From Georgenia sp. SYP-B2076 (GTDB lineage: Bacteria; Actinomycetota; Actinomycetes; Actinomycetales; Actinomycetaceae), in assembly GCF_003991205.1 (NCBI RefSeq), contig NZ_RXOZ01000003.1:58053-122052 (forward strand): DNA of 64,000 nt. Direction: 5' to 3'. Under the pieces are notes generated by a model. The model was given only the letters and a program-made list of their open reading frames with translations. It ran no database searches and was not told the origin of the DNA. This document shows positions 31,758 to 40,337 of this stretch, one piece after another (position 1 is the first letter of the stretch; every line of letters starts with the position of its first letter). The translations under genes and the position numbers were made by a program.

Positions 31758-33809
31758 ATGTACTTCGTCGGCATCGACCTCGCCTGGGGCGAGCGCAACC
31801 CTACCGGCGTGGCGATCCTGGACGCTGACGGGTCGCTCATTCATGTCTCCGCGCAGACCACGGACGAGACGATCACCGCCGCGCTCGCGCCCTACCGCGA
31901 GGAACCCGTCCTGGTGGCGATCGACGCGCCGCTCGTGGTGACCAACCCGACCGGCAACCGGCCGTGCGAGGCGGCCCTGAACCGGGACTTCGCCCGCTTC
32001 GACGCCGGCGCCCACCCGGCGAACACCGGCAAGCCCGAGTTCGCCGGCACGCCGCGCGGTGCCCGCGTGGCCAAGGCGCTGGGACTGGACATCAACCCCA
32101 CCTCGGGGCGCGCCCGGCGTGCCATCGAGGTCTACCCCCACCCCGCCACGGTGGTGCTCTTCGGGCTGGGCCGGACCCTGAAGTACAAGCAGCGGACCGG
32201 CCGGAGCAGGGCCGAGCTGCGCGAGGCGCTGCTGACGCTGGTGGCCCACATCGAGGGTTTGGCCGACGCCGACCCGGCCATGGTGGTCACGGAGCACGCG
32301 GGCTGGCGCGAGCTCGTGGCACGGGTGCGGTCCGCCCGGCGCAAGAGCGAGCTGCGCGTGGCGGAGGACCAGATCGACGCGGTGCTGTGTGCGTACGTCG
32401 CCCGGTTCTCCGTCGCCCACCCGGAGCGCACGACGACGTACGGGGACCTGGACACCGGGTACATCGTCACCCCGACGCTGCCCGAGGGGCTCACGCCAAC
32501 GCCGCGGAGGCGAAAGGCCGGCGCCGGCGCGGCGGCGAAGACGGGCGTCGGCGAGCCGGGCGTCGGCGAGCCGGCGGCGAGCACCGGGAAACCGGGCGCC
32601 AGCATCGGGGAGCCGGCTACGGACAAGCGGGCGGCCATAGGCGCCGGGGAGCCGGCCGCCAGGGCGAGGGTCGTGGGGGCCGCCACCCCCGCCACCCCCG
32701 CACCGGGCGGGGCCACCACCCCGGCCCCCGTCATCGAAGCCGGCGCAACCGGCGCGTCGGGCACCACCGCCAATGCCGACGTGGCCGCGCCGAACGCGCC
32801 GAGCGCGCCGGCCGCGGGCGACGGGGACCCCGTCCGGCGCGCGGTGCAGGCCTACGCCTCACAGCGCCCGGCGCTCGTCCGGATCACGGCGGAGTACGTC
32901 GCCCTGATCACCGCGCTCCTGGACGAGGCCGGCATCAACTACCTGACGGTCACGGGCCGCACCAAGAGCGTCGAGTCGTTCGCCGGCAAGGCCGCACGCA
33001 CGGTGGACGGCAGGCCGGCCTTTCCCGACCCGTTACGCCAGATCACCGACCAGATCGGGGTGCGGGTCGTGACCTACGACCTCAGCGACGTCCAGACCGT
33101 GGTCGATCTGCTCGCCGACCAGCTCGTGCTGCTCGGCGACCGGGACATGGGGCTTGAGACGGCCCGGGAGGGGCGGTTCGGCTACTCCAGCCGGCACGTG
33201 CTCGTCACGCTCGACGCCACCCGGGCGACCGCTCCCGAGCACGCGGACCTGCGGGACCGGACCGCCTCGGTGCAGATACGCACGGTCCTCCAGCACGCGT
33301 GGGCCGAGTTCGAGCACGACATCCGCTACAAGGGCACTCTCCCCGAGGAGTACGCCCCGGACCTCAACCGGCGTTTCACGCTCGCGGCCGGGTTGCTCGA
33401 CCTCGCCGACCGGGAGTTCTCCGCGATCCGGGACCGGCTGCACGAGAGCGTGACCGACCAGGAGCCCCAGGCCGACGAGGAGGACCCGCGGATCAGCGCG
33501 CAGGACCTGGCCGCGTACCTCGCCGGGCGGTTCACCGACGCCGGCTGGTCCCGGACCGACCACTACGCCTGGGTCTCGGGCCTGCTGCTGGAGCTGGGCG
33601 TCACGTCGCTGCTGGAGCTCGGCGACGTGCTGCGATCGGTGGACAGCGCCGCGATCAGCGAGCGGATGGGCTACCGGTACCCGCCGGGCGCCGTCCGCCG
33701 TCTCGACGACGCCCTGCTCGAGGTCTTCGGCGACCGGTACCTGGGGCTGCACGGCAACGCCAAGCGGGTCGACGCGCTGCGCGCCCGGCTGGACAAGCTC
33801 CGCGGGTGA
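31758..33809 (+). CDS. DUF429 domain fused to a RelA/SpoT (p)ppGpp-synthetase domain
   Basis: 683 residues in one uninterrupted frame. Residues 1 to about 245 are DUF429, an RNase H-like domain: YFVGIDLAWGE, LVAIDAPLVV, NRPCEAALNRDF, EVYPHPA, EDQIDAVLCAYVA. Residues 250-355 are a low-complexity Gly/Ala/Pro/Thr linker with repeated GEP units. Residues about 360-560 are a RelA/SpoT synthetase: TGRTKSVESF (400-407), ITDQIGVRVV (429-438), GRFGYSSRHVLV (GYSSRH at 475-480) and VQIRTVLQHAWAEFEHDIRYK, whose key part QIRT...EHDIRYK spans 506-525. There is no HD hydrolase domain. A helical C-terminal region of about 100 residues follows. It probably makes an alarmone; the DUF429 part may be a nuclease or nucleotide-binding module. 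CAGAGT 6 nt before ATG suggests a leaderless mRNA. Confidence 0.88.
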   Translation: MYFVGIDLAWGERNPTGVAILDADGSLIHVSAQTTDETITAALAPYREEPVLVAIDAPLVVTNPTGNRPCEAALNRDFARFDAGAHPANTGKPEFAGTPRGARVAKALGLDINPTSGRARRAIEVYPHPATVVLFGLGRTLKYKQRTGRSRAELREALLTLVAHIEGLADADPAMVVTEHAGWRELVARVRSARRKSELRVAEDQIDAVLCAYVARFSVAHPERTTTYGDLDTGYIVTPTLPEGLTPTPRRRKAGAGAAAKTGVGEPGVGEPAASTGKPGASIGEPATDKRAAIGAGEPAARARVVGAATPATPAPGGATTPAPVIEAGATGASGTTANADVAAPNAPSAPAAGDGDPVRRAVQAYASQRPALVRITAEYVALITALLDEAGINYLTVTGRTKSVESFAGKAARTVDGRPAFPDPLRQITDQIGVRVVTYDLSDVQTVVDLLADQLVLLGDRDMGLETAREGRFGYSSRHVLVTLDATRATAPEHADLRDRTASVQIRTVLQHAWAEFEHDIRYKGTLPEEYAPDLNRRFTLAAGLLDLADREFSAIRDRLHESVTDQEPQADEEDPRISAQDLAAYLAGRFTDAGWSRTDHYAWVSGLLLELGVTSLLELGDVLRSVDSAAISERMGYRYPPGAVRRLDDALLEVFGDRYLGLHGNAKRVDALRARLDKLRG

Positions 33810-33914
33810 CGGGGGCGAGACCCGGCCCGGCCGCCGACGCCGAGAGCGCCGAAACGGTCAGGCGCTGCAGGACCTCGAGGTCCGCGCCGTCGGCCGCCGA
33901 CCGCCGCCGGTTCC

Positions 33915-35171
33915 TCAGGAGCCCGCCGGCACCCGCACGGACGACGCGCCGCGGGCGGCGCGCCAGTCCAGCCGGATGTGGTCCGGGTTGAGGTCCGCCA
34001 CCGAGGTGACGCCGAGGAGCTGCATGACGACGCGGATCTCGTCCCGGAGGATGTCGATGGCCCGCTCCACGCCGCTCCGGCCGCCGGCCATGAGGCCGTA
34101 CAGATAGGCACGGCCCACCATCGTGAAGTCCGCACCGGCCGCGAGCGCGGCGACGATGTCGCCGCCCGACATGATCCCCGAGTCCAGGATGATCTCGACG
34201 CCGGGGCCGACGGCGGATCGGATCTCCGGCAGCACGTGCAGCGGCACGGGCGCCCGGTCCAGCTGGCGGCCCCCGTGGTTCGAGACGACGATGCCGTCCA
34301 CGCCGCGGTCCGCCGCCCGGGCGGCGTCGCCCACCGTCTGGATGCCCTTGACGAACAGCTTGCCGGTCCAGGCCTCGCGGATCCAGGCCAGGTCGTCGAA
34401 GGTCAGGGTCGGGTCGAACATCTTGGTGATGAGATCGGCGACCGAGCCCGAGTGGCCGGAGAGCGACGCGAACGTGAGCGGCTCCGTCGTGAGGAAGTTG
34501 AACCACCACTCCGGCCGGTAAGAGGCGTCGAGGACGGTCTTGACGGTCAGCGCGGGCGGGATCGTCATGCCGTTGCGCGCGTCCCGGAGCCGCGCGCCCG
34601 CCACCGCGGTGTCGACGGTGACGAGGAGGGTGTCGTACCCCGCGGCGGCCGCCCGCTCGACCAGGGCGAGGGACTTCTCCCGCTCCTTCCAGAGGTAGAG
34701 CTGGAACCAGCGCCGACCGTGCGGGCTCGCCATGGCGACCTGCTCGATCGACGCCGTGCCCATGGTCGAGAGCGCGAAGGGGATGCCGTTCGCGTGGGCG
34801 GCGGCCACCCCCGCGCGCTCCCCGGCCGCGTGCATCATCCGCGTGAACCCGGTGGGCGCGATGCCAAACGGCAGGGCGGAGGCGCCCCCGGCGATCGTCG
34901 TGCTCAGGTCCACCGAGGAGACGTCACGGAGCACGCCGGGGACGAACTCCAGGTCCGCGAAGGCCTGCCGCGAGCGCCGCAGTGCGATCTCCTGGTTGGC
35001 GGCGCCGTCGACGTAGTCGAAAGCCGCGGTGGGCGTGCGCCGCTTGGCGATCTTGCGCAGGTCCCAGATGTCGGCCGCCTGCCGCAGGCGCGCCCGCGTC
35101 CGGTCGAGCTCGACGGGCTTGAACTGCATGAGCGGTCGCAGCTCGCCCCACCGGGGCATCTGACGGTGCAT
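33915..35171 (-). CDS. lldD: FMN-dependent alpha-hydroxyacid (L-lactate) dehydrogenase
   Basis: 418 residues. FMN-dependent 2-hydroxyacid dehydrogenase barrel: AFDYVDGAANQE, ALPFGIAPTGFTRMMH, ALSTMGTASIEQVA, WFQLYLWKER, LLVTVDTAVAG, KLFVKGIQTVGDA, VSNHGGRQLDRAP with the catalytic His and Arg, and LDSGIMSGGDIVAALAAGADFTMVGRAYLYGL. It oxidises L-lactate to pyruvate, or a related 2-hydroxyacid, at the membrane or with quinone. It lies 37 bp downstream of an MHS-type transporter gene on the same strand, which would bring in the acid. ATG 35171 is used; M15 at 35129 is an alternative. Confidence 0.9.
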   Translation of the reverse strand: MHRQMPRWGELRPLMQFKPVELDRTRARLRQAADIWDLRKIAKRRTPTAAFDYVDGAANQEIALRRSRQAFADLEFVPGVLRDVSSVDLSTTIAGGASALPFGIAPTGFTRMMHAAGERAGVAAAHANGIPFALSTMGTASIEQVAMASPHGRRWFQLYLWKEREKSLALVERAAAAGYDTLLVTVDTAVAGARLRDARNGMTIPPALTVKTVLDASYRPEWWFNFLTTEPLTFASLSGHSGSVADLITKMFDPTLTFDDLAWIREAWTGKLFVKGIQTVGDAARAADRGVDGIVVSNHGGRQLDRAPVPLHVLPEIRSAVGPGVEIILDSGIMSGGDIVAALAAGADFTMVGRAYLYGLMAGGRSGVERAIDILRDEIRVVMQLLGVTSVADLNPDHIRLDWRAARGASSVRVPAGS

Positions 35172-35208
35172 GACAAACCTTTTCTTCTCAGGGGTGCGGG
35201 TGGCCGGG

Positions 35209-36540
35209 TCAGGCGTCGACGACGGGGCGGTTGCCCCGGTTGCCGACGACGAACACCGCGCCCAGGGTGACCAGCGAGCAGATCACGATGAACAGGGCGG
35301 CGAGCCACACCTGGCCGTCCACGGCCGCGATGAGGGCCGTGGCGATCAGGGGCGTGGTGCCGGCCACGAGCGCACCGTTCAGCTCGCGGGCGGTGGCGAC
35401 CCCGGTGAAGCGGTAGCGGGCCGGGAAGAGGTTCGTCAGGAATGCCCCCTGGGAGCCGTTGGTCGCCCCGAGCGTGACGCCGTAGCCGATCGCCAGGCCG
35501 ACCGTCACCAGCGGGAGGTCGCCGGTCTGCATGAGCTCGAAGAGCGGGAAGGCGTAGAGGGCGCCGAACAGGCCGCCGAAGCCCAGCACCCGGCGCGCGC
35601 CGAACCGGTCCACCATCTTCCCGCCGAGCGGCGCGGAGAAGATGCCGACGACCGAGCCGACCACGACCGCGGTCAGCGCCTCGGACCGGGTCATCCCGAC
35701 CGTGCCGGTGAGGTAGGAGAGGGAGAACGCGGTGAGGACGTAGAGGTTGGCGTTGTGGCCGGTGGTGGCCAGGAAGCCGGCGAGCAGCGGGCGGCGGCTC
35801 TCCTGGAAGAGCTCCTTGAGCGGCACCTTCTGCTCGTGGGCCGCGGTGGCGCGCTCGTCGACCACGCGGGTGTACTCCGGGGTCTCCTCCAGCCGCCGGC
35901 GGATGTACAGGGCGACGAAGAACAGCACCGCGGAGACCAGGAACGGGATGCGCCAGGCCCAGCCGAGCAGCACGTCCTCGGGAAGGGTGGCGACGAACAG
36001 GAAGGCCAGCGTCGCCAGGGTGGTCCCGGCCGCCGGGGTCGCGTTGACCAGCCCGGTGTGGAAGCCGCGCTTGTTGGCCGGGCTCGTCTCCGCCACCAGC
36101 GTGAAGGCGCCGGCGAGCTCGGCGCCGGCGCCGAAGCCCTGGAGGCACCGGAAGAGCACCAGGAGCACGGGCGCCCAGACGCCGATCTGCGTCGCGGTCG
36201 GCAGCAGCCCGATGCCGACCGTCGCCGCTCCCATGAGCACGATGGTGAGGATCATGGCCGGCTTGCGCCCGTAGCGGTCGCCGATGTGAGAGACGATCAC
36301 CCCGCCGAGCGGCCGGATGAGGAAGCCGACCGCGAAGGTCGCGAAGGCGGCGAGGGTGGCTGCGGTGCTGACCGCCTCGGGGAAGAACAGCGGACCGATC
36401 ACGAGGCCGGCCGCGGCCCCATAGAGCGCGTAGTCGTACCACTCGATGAGCGTCCCGCTCATGGAGGCGACAAGGGCGCGCCTGACCCCGGGGCTCTGCC
36501 GGGCGTCGGTCCGGTCAAGGACTGCGTCGTGTGCGGACAT
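35209..36540 (-). CDS. MHS-family metabolite:proton symporter (MFS)
   Basis: 443 residues, 12 membrane helices. The MHS subfamily signature at the start is GTLIEWYDYALYGAAAGLV, then RPLGGVIVSHIGDRYGRKPAMILTI with the MFS loop motif, FRCLQGFGAGAELAGAF in helix 4 and RRRLEETPEYTRV after helix 6. Relatives include ProP, KgtP and ShiA, which move osmolytes, alpha-ketoglutarate or shikimate. Pairing with LldD and divergence from a GntR/FCD regulator suggest uptake of lactate or another hydroxyacid. Confidence 0.9.
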   Translation of the reverse strand: MSAHDAVLDRTDARQSPGVRRALVASMSGTLIEWYDYALYGAAAGLVIGPLFFPEAVSTAATLAAFATFAVGFLIRPLGGVIVSHIGDRYGRKPAMILTIVLMGAATVGIGLLPTATQIGVWAPVLLVLFRCLQGFGAGAELAGAFTLVAETSPANKRGFHTGLVNATPAAGTTLATLAFLFVATLPEDVLLGWAWRIPFLVSAVLFFVALYIRRRLEETPEYTRVVDERATAAHEQKVPLKELFQESRRPLLAGFLATTGHNANLYVLTAFSLSYLTGTVGMTRSEALTAVVVGSVVGIFSAPLGGKMVDRFGARRVLGFGGLFGALYAFPLFELMQTGDLPLVTVGLAIGYGVTLGATNGSQGAFLTNLFPARYRFTGVATARELNGALVAGTTPLIATALIAAVDGQVWLAALFIVICSLVTLGAVFVVGNRGNRPVVDA

Positions 36541-36638
36541 CGTTGGCCTTTGGTCGAGCCGCCAGGCTGATAGCCCGGCGGCAGCTGGGGTTGCGACCCG
36601 GGACGTAGGTCCCGTGCGGTGGCGACCTTAGGCGGAAG

Positions 36639-36646
36639 TGTCGACA
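36639..36646. promoter_or_regulatory. Candidate GntR operator TGTCGACA
   Basis: A perfect 8-bp palindrome in the 144-bp divergent gap between the MHS transporter and the GntR gene. FadR-type GntR proteins bind short TNGTNNNACNA-like palindromes, to which this is similar. CACACT lies 7 nt before the regulator ATG at 36685, so that mRNA may be leaderless. Confidence 0.4.
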
Positions 36647-36684
36647 GTCGTCAATCACCTTCGTGACATGGCACACTTGCCGCC

Positions 36685-37374
36685 ATGCGTGCCAGCGATG
36701 TGGCGGGGCAGTCCCCGGCGTTTGCCCCGATCCGGGCAGGCAGCCTCGTGACCGAGGTCCGCGAACAGATCCGCGAGGCGATCCTGAGCGGGAAGGTCCA
36801 CGCCGGCGACCAGGTGCGCGACTCCGTCGTGGCCGGGCAGATGAACATCAGCCGCGCACCGGTGCGCGAGGCGCTCCGCCTCCTGGAGCAGTCCGGCCTG
36901 GTGGAGAAGACGGCCAACAAGCCGTACACGGTCAAGTCCTTCGACGGCGAGGACCTCCACGAGCTCGTGGTGCTCCGCATCGCCATCGAGACGACGGCGG
37001 CACGGGTCGTCATCGCCCAGCACCGGGACCTCGGCCCGGTGCGCGAGGCGCTGGCGGAGATGCGACGCGCGTGGGACCACGAGCGCGGCTCGGGGATGGA
37101 CGCCGCCGACTGGGCATTTCACAACGCCATCGTCGTGGCCTCGGGGCAGCAGCGATTGCTGGCCCGCTACCGCGAGCTGGTGGACCAGATCATCCTCGCC
37201 TGGGTCCTGCACGGGCCGGAGCGTCCCCGGGTCACCGCCGGAGACGTCGGCGCGCACGCCGAGCTCCTCGACGCCCTCGACCGGGGCGTGGGGACCGGGG
37301 ACCACGTCCCGGTCCAGGAGCTCCTGGTGAGCCACATCAAGTCCGGCATGGGCTGCGACGACCTCGACTTCTAG
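36685..37374 (+). CDS. GntR-family regulator (FCD subfamily)
   Basis: 229 residues. Winged helix: LVTEVREQIREAILSGKV, VAGQMNISRAPVREALRLLEQSGLVE, then KPYTVKSF. The FCD C-terminal domain has DWAFHNAIVVASG and HAELLDALDRG as metal/ligand-binding helices. Such regulators sense organic acids such as lactate, glycolate or sugar acids. Divergent from the MHS transporter and LldD genes and 30 bp upstream of the FAH hydrolase, it probably controls all three as one catabolic set. Confidence 0.88.
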   Translation: MRASDVAGQSPAFAPIRAGSLVTEVREQIREAILSGKVHAGDQVRDSVVAGQMNISRAPVREALRLLEQSGLVEKTANKPYTVKSFDGEDLHELVVLRIAIETTAARVVIAQHRDLGPVREALAEMRRAWDHERGSGMDAADWAFHNAIVVASGQQRLLARYRELVDQIILAWVLHGPERPRVTAGDVGAHAELLDALDRGVGTGDHVPVQELLVSHIKSGMGCDDLDF

Positions 37375-37404
37375 CAATCACCCGAGCAACAAAGGAACCC
37401 CACG

Positions 37405-38229
37405 ATGAAGCTTTCCACCCTCCGCCACAACGGCCGCACCGCGGTCGTCCGCCAGGACGGCGACACCCTCGTCGAGATCGACGGTTTCCGGGACGTCGGA
37501 CACCTGCTGCAGGACCCGAGCTGGCAGGACGTCGCGGCACGCGCCGACGGCGCCACGCACCCGGTCGAAGGTGCCGACCTCGCGCCGGTGGTGCCGAGCC
37601 CGGGCAAGATCATCTGCGTCGGCGCGAACTACCGCCAGCACATCCTCGAGATGGGCAGCGACCTGCCCGAGTACCCGACGCTGTTCGCGAAGTACGCGGA
37701 CTCCCTGGTCGGGGCCTACGACGACATCGAGCTTCCCCCGGAGGACTCCTCGATCGACTGGGAGGCCGAGCTGGCGATCGTCATCGGCACGCCGGGCCGC
37801 CGCATCGACGAGGCCGACGCGCTGTCCCACATCGCCGGTTACGCCGTCCTCAACGACGTGTCGATGCGCGGCTACCAGTTCCGCACCAACCAGTGGCTGC
37901 AGGGCAAGATGTGGGAGAAGAGCACCCCGATCGGTCCCGCGCTCGTCACACCGGACGAGTTCGACGGCGACGCGGCCATCCGCACGGTCATCAACGGCGA
38001 GGTGCTCCAGGAGTCGACGACGGCGGACCTGCTCTTCGGGCCGACGGAGATCATCGCCTACCTGTCGACCATCACCACGCTCCGGCCGGGCGACGTCATC
38101 GCGACCGGCACCCCGGCGGGCGTGGGCTTTGCCCGCACGCCGCAGCGCTTCATCCGGCCGGGCGACGTCGTGGAGACGACCATCGACGGGCTGGGGACCC
38201 TGCGGAACACCGCGGTCGCCGGGGCCTGA
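37405..38229 (+). CDS. Fumarylacetoacetate hydrolase (FAH) family protein
   Basis: 274 residues. FAH fold with the metal-binding glutamates in DWEAELAIVIG (residues about 115-125), preceded by ICVGANYRQHILEMG, and followed by GYAVLNDVSMRGYQ, GPALVTPDEF, TTLRPGDVIATGTPAGVGFAR and RPGDVVETTIDGLGTL. The family cleaves C-C bonds in 1,3-diketo acids or isomerises them. In the non-phosphorylative fucose/rhamnose routes an FAH enzyme splits the 2,4-diketo-3-deoxy acid to pyruvate and lactate, which would fit the LldD gene close by; this assignment is inference. Confidence 0.88.
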   Translation: MKLSTLRHNGRTAVVRQDGDTLVEIDGFRDVGHLLQDPSWQDVAARADGATHPVEGADLAPVVPSPGKIICVGANYRQHILEMGSDLPEYPTLFAKYADSLVGAYDDIELPPEDSSIDWEAELAIVIGTPGRRIDEADALSHIAGYAVLNDVSMRGYQFRTNQWLQGKMWEKSTPIGPALVTPDEFDGDAAIRTVINGEVLQESTTADLLFGPTEIIAYLSTITTLRPGDVIATGTPAGVGFARTPQRFIRPGDVVETTIDGLGTLRNTAVAGA

Positions 38230-38284
38230 CCCGGGCGAACCGTCCCAGTCGGTGACCGCGGACGTGGCACGGCCCGGGGCACCC

Positions 38285-38290
38285 TAGGAT
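38285..38290 (+). promoter_or_regulatory. -10 element (TAGGAT) of the CynX-like gene, leaderless
   Basis: TAGGAT followed by CCTCGG and the GTG start at 38297. No ribosome-binding site is present. The layout is the same as that of the Bcr-type MFS gene at 61875. Confidence 0.5.
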
Positions 38291-38296
38291 CCTCGG

Positions 38297-39517
38297 GTGC
38301 CCAGCCGCCCGCTCAGCCCCGCGCGGCGCGCGTTCCCCTGGGCCGTCCTCGCCGGCATCGTCCTGGTCGCGCTGAGCCTGCGCGGCCCGATCGTCGCCAC
38401 CCCACCGGTGATCGGCGAGATCCAGGCGGACCTGGGGCTCTCGGCGACGGCGTCCGGTCTCCTGACCGGCCTGCCGGTGCTCTGCTTCGCCCTCGCGACC
38501 CCGCTGGCCGCGTGGGTGATCCGCCGCGCCGGACCGGAGGCCGCCGTCCTCGTCTGCCTGCTCGGCGTGCTGCTGGGGACCGTCGTCCGCTCCGCCGGGC
38601 CGGCCCCGGTGGTCATCGTCGGCACCGTGATCATCGGGGCGGCGATCGGCATCGGCAACGTCGTCGTCCCGGTGGTGATCCGGCGCGACGTGCCGTGGCA
38701 GCGCGCCGCGCTGGCGACCGGGACCTACACCGCGGCGCTCAACGCCGGTTCCATGATCACGTCGGTCGGCACCGCACCGCTCGCCGCGGTGGTCGGCTGG
38801 CGCTGGGCGCTGGCGTGCTGGGCGGTCTTCGCGGTCGTCGGGGCGGCGTTCTGGGCGGTGCTGGCGCGGCGCCGCCGGCGCGCCAGGCTGCCGGACCCGG
38901 TCGCGGCCCGCCCGGACGAGCCGCGCCCCGCGGGGCGGGTGAGCCGGATCGGCTGGCTGCTCATGATCGCCTTCGCCGGCCAGTCGTTCTCCTACTACGC
39001 AGTCACCGCGTGGCTGCCGCTCCTCCTGGCTGACACCCGTGGGCTCGGTGCGGAGACGTCCGGTGCCATCGCCTCGGTGTTCCAGATCGCCGGGGTGGTC
39101 GGCGCCTTCGGCGTGCCGGTGCTCGCCGCCCGGACGCCGGCGTGGGTGCCCGCGGCCATCATGGGCCTGTTCTGGTGCTCCCTGCCGGTGGGCCTGCTCC
39201 TGGCGCCCGAGGCGTACACGACGTGGGCCCTCGTCGGCGGCATCGCCCAGGGCGGTGGCTTCACGGTGATCCTCTCCATCATCGCCCGCGTGACCCGCAG
39301 CAACCAGGAGGCCGCCGCGATGTCCGCGCGCGTGCAGGCGGGCGGCTATCTCGCCGCCACCTTCGGCCCACCCGTCGCGGGCGCGCTGCACGCCGCCACC
39401 GGCGGATGGGCCGCCCCGCTATTCCTCGTGCTGGTCGCCACGATGACCTTCGCGACGGGCGGCGTCGTCGCCGCCGTGACTGCGCGGCGCGCGCGGCCGG
39501 GCGGCCGCGCGGCCTGA
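38297..39517 (+). CDS. CynX/NimT-type MFS transporter
   Basis: 406 residues, 12 helices, starting with GTG 38297. Family signs are the early LVALSLRGPIVATPPVIGEIQADLGLSATASGLLTGLPVLCF pattern, quoted here in part as SLRGPIVATPPVIGEI and GLLTGLPVLCFAL, then AAWVIRRAGPEAAV and FAGQSFSYYAVTAWLPLLL in helix 7. The family includes CynX (cyanate) and NimT (2-nitroimidazole efflux). Neighbouring genes do not fix the substrate. It has its own promoter just downstream of the FAH gene. Confidence 0.88.
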   Translation: MPSRPLSPARRAFPWAVLAGIVLVALSLRGPIVATPPVIGEIQADLGLSATASGLLTGLPVLCFALATPLAAWVIRRAGPEAAVLVCLLGVLLGTVVRSAGPAPVVIVGTVIIGAAIGIGNVVVPVVIRRDVPWQRAALATGTYTAALNAGSMITSVGTAPLAAVVGWRWALACWAVFAVVGAAFWAVLARRRRRARLPDPVAARPDEPRPAGRVSRIGWLLMIAFAGQSFSYYAVTAWLPLLLADTRGLGAETSGAIASVFQIAGVVGAFGVPVLAARTPAWVPAAIMGLFWCSLPVGLLLAPEAYTTWALVGGIAQGGGFTVILSIIARVTRSNQEAAAMSARVQAGGYLAATFGPPVAGALHAATGGWAAPLFLVLVATMTFATGGVVAAVTARRARPGGRAA

Positions 39518-39576
39518 GTCGGTCCCGTCCCGTGTGGGCCGCGACGGCGGAGCACGTGTCCAGGAGCGTCCCGCGG

Positions 39577-40335
39577 TCAGGCGATGCCGCCGCCGTCGAC
39601 CACGAGCGCCGCGCCGGTCACGTAGCTCGACTCGTCGCTGGCCAGCCAGACGACGGCGGACGCGATCTCGTCCGGCTGCCCCATGCGGCGGAGCGGCCGG
39701 TCGGAGGACTCGGCAAGGAACGCCTGCTCGTCCTGCCCGAGCTGGCGGGCCTCGTCGCGCAGCATCCCCGTGTTCACGTCGCCCGGGTTGACCGAGTTCA
39801 CCCGGATGCCCTGAGCGCCGTGGTCGATGGCCAGCGCGCGGGTCATGTTGACCACGGCGCCCTTGGAGGCGCAGTACGACAGCGCCTGGCCGCCGCCCTT
39901 CAGGCCCCACCCCGAGCCGGTGTTGATGATCGACCCTCCGCCCGCCTCGGTCATGACCGGCACGACGTGCTTCGCCATCAGGAAGATGGACCGCACATTT
40001 ACCCCGAAGACCTTGTCCCACTCGTCGACGTCGATGTCCAGGGCCGTGGTCCGGCGGATGATGCCGGCATTGTTGAACACGACGTCCACGCCGCCGAAGG
40101 TGGCCACGGTCGTCTCGACGATCCGGCGCACGTCCGCCTCGGACGACACGTCGGCGGCCACGGCGACGGCCTCACCACCGGCCCGGACGATGTCCTTCGC
40201 AACCTCGTCAGCGGCCTCCCCCTTGATGTCCACGGCAACGACGCGGGCGCCCTCGGCGGCGAAGGCGAGGGCGGTGGCCCGGCCGATGCCCCCCGCCGCA
40301 CCGGTGACGATCGCCCGCTTGTCCTTGAGTCGCAT
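39577..40335 (-). CDS. SDR-family oxidoreductase
   Basis: 252 residues from ATG 40335; AAGGAG lies 9 bases upstream, better spaced for this start than for ATG 40341, which overlaps the AcoX-like stop. Classical SDR: VTGAAGGIGRATALAF, ADVSSE, VFNNAGI, NTGSGWGL with the catalytic serine, YCASKGAVVNMTRALA, VNSVNPGDVNT. It is the last gene of the five-gene run that begins with the GH42 gene. Substrate unknown; its closeness to 3-oxoacyl-ACP reductase and 2-keto-3-deoxy-L-fuconate dehydrogenase types leaves both open. It converges with the CynX-like gene. Confidence 0.88.
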   Translation of the reverse strand: MRLKDKRAIVTGAAGGIGRATALAFAAEGARVVAVDIKGEAADEVAKDIVRAGGEAVAVAADVSSEADVRRIVETTVATFGGVDVVFNNAGIIRRTTALDIDVDEWDKVFGVNVRSIFLMAKHVVPVMTEAGGGSIINTGSGWGLKGGGQALSYCASKGAVVNMTRALAIDHGAQGIRVNSVNPGDVNTGMLRDEARQLGQDEQAFLAESSDRPLRRMGQPDEIASAVVWLASDESSYVTGAALVVDGGGIA

Positions 40336-40337
40336 GG

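Noticed and set aside
32510..32820. A break or gene boundary in the low-complexity linker of the DUF429-RelA gene
   Set aside because: The frame is uninterrupted, and no good ribosome-binding site with start codon is seen before the synthetase domain.
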